A stretch of 64,000 nt of DNA from Gemmobacter fulvus (GTDB lineage Bacteria > Pseudomonadota > Alphaproteobacteria > Rhodobacterales > Rhodobacteraceae): contig NZ_CP076361.1 of assembly GCF_018798885.1 (NCBI RefSeq), forward strand, positions 744,001 through 808,000, given 5' to 3'. Shown piece after piece: positions 62,007-64,000 of this stretch. The notes under the pieces were generated by a model. That model was given only the letters and a program-made list of their open reading frames with translations. It was not told the origin of the DNA and did no database searches. Position 1 is the stretch's first letter; every line of letters starts with the position of its first letter. A program made the translations under genes and the position numbers.

Positions 62007-63260
62007 GTGAAGCTGTACCGCACCGCCCTGCGGCTTGCCTTGCCCCTGCTGGTGGGAATGACCGTCTGGCACCGCTGGCGCGGGCGACAGGGGCCGGGGG
62101 CCGTGGCAGAGCGGCTTGGGCTGGCGGCAGGCACCGACGCCGATCTGTGGCTGCATGGCGCATCGAATGGCGAGCTGACCTCGGCCCGCTGGCTGATCGC
62201 GCAGATATTGGCGGCAAGGCCGGCGCTGCGCCTCATCATCACCTGCAACACCGCCTCGGCGCGGGCGATGGTGGCGGGCTGGGGGCTGGAAAGGGTGCAG
62301 GCCCGGCTGGCCCCGTTTGACAGCAAGGGCAGCGTCGCGCGGTTTCTGGCGCGCTGGCAGCCCCGCGCGCTGATCATGCTGGAAAACGAGCTGTGGCCGG
62401 AGCGGATCGCCCAGGCCGCCGCACGGGGGCCAGTAATCTGCCTTGGTGCGCGGCTGTCCGAAGGATCGGCCCGCAACTGGGCGCGGGTCGCCCCCCGGCT
62501 GATCGGCGACACGCTGCGTCGCTTTGCACTGATCTCGGCACAGGATGCCGGATCCGAGGCGCGGCTGGTCGGACTGGGCCTGCCACAAACCCGGCTTGGC
62601 CCCCGCCTGATGCTCAAATCAAGGGCGGCCACGATGGAGGCACCCACCGCCGCCGTGCCGCCCTTTGCCGCCCCGGTGGCGCGGGCGCGCATCCTGCTGG
62701 CCGCTTCGACCCATGAGGGCGAAGAGGCGGTGATCCTTGCCGGCTTTGCGGCAGCCCGCGCGGCGGGGGCGTTTGATCTGCTGATCCTCGCGCCGCGCCA
62801 CCCGCGCCGCAGCGCGCAGGTGGCCGCCCTGATCGCCGCCGAAGGCCTGCCCTGCGCCATCCGATCGACCGGCGCGGTGCCGGGGCCGGAGGTGGCGGTC
62901 TATCTGGCCGATACGCTTGGCGAGATGGCGCATTGGTATGCGATGGCCGGGGCGACGGTGATCGGCGGCACCTTCAGCGATGCGGGCGGGCACACGCCGT
63001 TTGAGCCTGCCGCCTTTGGATCGGCCCTGCTGCACGGGCCTTCGGTCGCCAATTTTGCCGAGGTGTTTGCCGCCCTAGATGCGGCCGGGGCGGCGGTGCC
63101 CGTGGCGGATGCGGCGGGGCTGGCCACGGCGCTCTGCGGGCTTGATGCAGCCGAACAGGCCCGCCGCGCCGCGCTGGCCAGCGATGTGCTGCGCCCGCAA
63201 GAGGATGAAGCCGCGCTCTGGCAGGTGCTGGAGCCGCTGCTGCCTCAGCCCAGCGGGTAA
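62007..63260 (+). CDS. waaA: 3-deoxy-D-manno-octulosonic acid transferase
   Basis: WaaA/KdtA transfers Kdo from CMP-Kdo to lipid A precursors at the inner membrane. The 417 aa include an N-terminal membrane anchor, LWLHGASNGELTSA (the conserved HGASxGE), LIMLENELWPE, AASTHEGEEAVI, LAPRHPRR and the end region LGEMAHWYAMAGATVIGG with PFEPAAFGS. The start is GTG 62007 with AAAGGA upstream. Its last bases overlap thpR convergently by 16. Confidence 0.92.
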   Translation: MKLYRTALRLALPLLVGMTVWHRWRGRQGPGAVAERLGLAAGTDADLWLHGASNGELTSARWLIAQILAARPALRLIITCNTASARAMVAGWGLERVQARLAPFDSKGSVARFLARWQPRALIMLENELWPERIAQAAARGPVICLGARLSEGSARNWARVAPRLIGDTLRRFALISAQDAGSEARLVGLGLPQTRLGPRLMLKSRAATMEAPTAAVPPFAAPVARARILLAASTHEGEEAVILAGFAAARAAGAFDLLILAPRHPRRSAQVAALIAAEGLPCAIRSTGAVPGPEVAVYLADTLGEMAHWYAMAGATVIGGTFSDAGGHTPFEPAAFGSALLHGPSVANFAEVFAALDAAGAAVPVADAAGLATALCGLDAAEQARRAALASDVLRPQEDEAALWQVLEPLLPQPSG

Positions 63261-63787
63261 CTGGCCAGCAGATCATAGCGCGGACCCTCCGCGCCCGGCA
63301 TCGAGGCGTAAAGCCCGATCTCCTCCACCAGCCATGGCCCGGCGTGAAAGCCCTGGTCCGCCACCACCGCGCGTTCCAGCCGCATCGCCTGTTCGGGCGG
63401 CGGCGGCGCAAACCGGCCCAGCGTGACATGCGGGGTAAAGCCGCGCGCCGCCACCGGCACCCCTGCCACCGCAGCCACCCGCGCCACCTTGGCCTGAAGA
63501 TGGATCAGCGCGGGGGCTTCGGCCACAGCGGCCCAGACCGCGCGCGGCTTGTCGCCACCAAACAGGCCCAGGCCCCGCAGCGACAGCGCAAAGGGCGCGG
63601 CGTGCAGCGCCATCATGCCATCATCCACCGCCTCCAGCACCGCGTCGGGCTGCGTGTCCAGAAAGGCCAGCGTCAGATGAAAGCTGTCGGGCGGCACGCG
63701 GCGGGGCAGCGGCAACAGGAATTGCAGCAGGCGCAGGCGGCTTTGCACCTGTTCCGGGATCGGCAGGGCCAGAAAGGCGCGGATCAT
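63245..63787 (-). CDS. thpR: RNA 2',3'-cyclic phosphodiesterase (ThpR, 2H family)
   Basis: This 180-aa protein has the two His-x-Thr motifs of the 2H phosphoesterases, in FHLTLAFL and FTPHVTLGR. It opens 2',3'-cyclic phosphates and was formerly called 2'-5' RNA ligase. Its start overlaps the upstream partial gene by four bases, and its end overlaps waaA. Confidence 0.9.
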   Translation of the reverse strand: MIRAFLALPIPEQVQSRLRLLQFLLPLPRRVPPDSFHLTLAFLDTQPDAVLEAVDDGMMALHAAPFALSLRGLGLFGGDKPRAVWAAVAEAPALIHLQAKVARVAAVAGVPVAARGFTPHVTLGRFAPPPPEQAMRLERAVVADQGFHAGPWLVEEIGLYASMPGAEGPRYDLLASYPLG

Positions 63788-64000
63788 CGGGCGGCCAGAC
63801 GGGCAAGGCGGTCGCGGATCTCCGGGCGGACCGGGCCGTCGCGCGGGGCATCCAGCAATGTGGTCAGCAGGTGTTCCGCAGGGGGCGGGCGGCTGCCGCC
63901 GTTCCAGCTCAGCCCGCGCAGCACCGCCTGTGCCGGGCGCGGCAGAACATCGGGCAGATCCTGCCCCGACAACAGCCCCCAGATCGCCGTCCAGAGCCGC
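63784..64000 (-). CDS. C-terminal fragment of an unidentified protein
   Basis: An open frame enters from the right edge and ends at 63784, leaving 71 codons. The visible part begins RLWTAIWGLLSGQDLPDVLPR and continues through a Pro-rich segment to an Arg-rich helix (RDRLARLAAR). I do not recognise it. The TGA overlaps the thpR ATG, so the two are translated together. Confidence 0.65.
   Translation of the reverse strand, partial: RLWTAIWGLLSGQDLPDVLPRPAQAVLRGLSWNGGSRPPPAEHLLTTLLDAPRDGPVRPEIRDRLARLAAR

Overview
The window is a gene-dense, high-GC chromosomal segment of an alphaproteobacterium, most probably of the order Rhodobacterales (Rhodobacter/Gemmobacter/Tabrizicola-like). The pointers are two RpoH-type sigma factors, a TSUP exporter coupled to a TIGR02186 protein, a Rhodobacter-style route to phosphatidylcholine (psd-pssA-pmtA), a DUF2867 protein, and the codon use. 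Genus and species cannot be fixed from this sequence alone. I saw no rRNA, tRNA, insertion sequence, prophage or CRISPR array. The content is core and metabolic, and the unusual signals lie in small proteins, degenerate enzymes and regulatory DNA.

Layout. 1-6 kb: a partial unknown gene, a 5'-nucleotidase, DUF952-pyrD, AlgH/YqgE, a stand-alone DsbD-alpha-like protein and coaBC. 6-13 kb: an RpoHII-type sigma factor, cobU plus a histidine phosphatase, a GST fused to a YHS-like tail, yifB, and the rsmI-yraN-gshB operon. 13-21.4 kb: an LppC-like lipoprotein, glnD, murJ, a rhomboid lacking its catalytic dyad, and trpS coupled to an unknown Cys-rich membrane protein. 21.7-26.2 kb: a VOC enzyme, a class IV aminotransferase, a universal stress protein, DUF2867, a 56-aa protein, then nfu-tsaB-rimI.

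26.3-31.8 kb is a nucleoside uptake operon: BMP-type binding protein, double ATPase, two permeases and purine nucleoside phosphorylase. 31.9-35.8 kb holds TSUP-TIGR02186, a MATE exporter and two tandem PaaI thioesterases. 36-44 kb is a fatty-acid/acyl-CoA degradation region: two MerR regulators, acyl-CoA dehydrogenase, a 70-aa protein, GST, thiolase, cupin and a FadB-type fusion enzyme. The intergenic region before the second MerR gene is rich in TGAC...GTCA palindromes.

44-54 kb: an RraB-like protein, an 8-oxoguanine-deaminase-type amidohydrolase, a HisN-type phosphatase, an XRE regulator with an AT-rich control region, quinone oxidoreductase, a Gfo/Idh/MocA oxidoreductase, the psd-pssA-pmtA phospholipid operon, RpoHI and rluD. 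54-61 kb: two amidases flank a complete PotABCD-type transporter. 61-64 kb: a small secreted protein, waaA, thpR and a partial gene.

Many neighbours overlap by 1-35 bases. Same-strand overlaps (ATGA, TGATG) imply translational coupling. Five convergent pairs overlap at their 3' ends, and one divergent pair shares the bases of its start codons.
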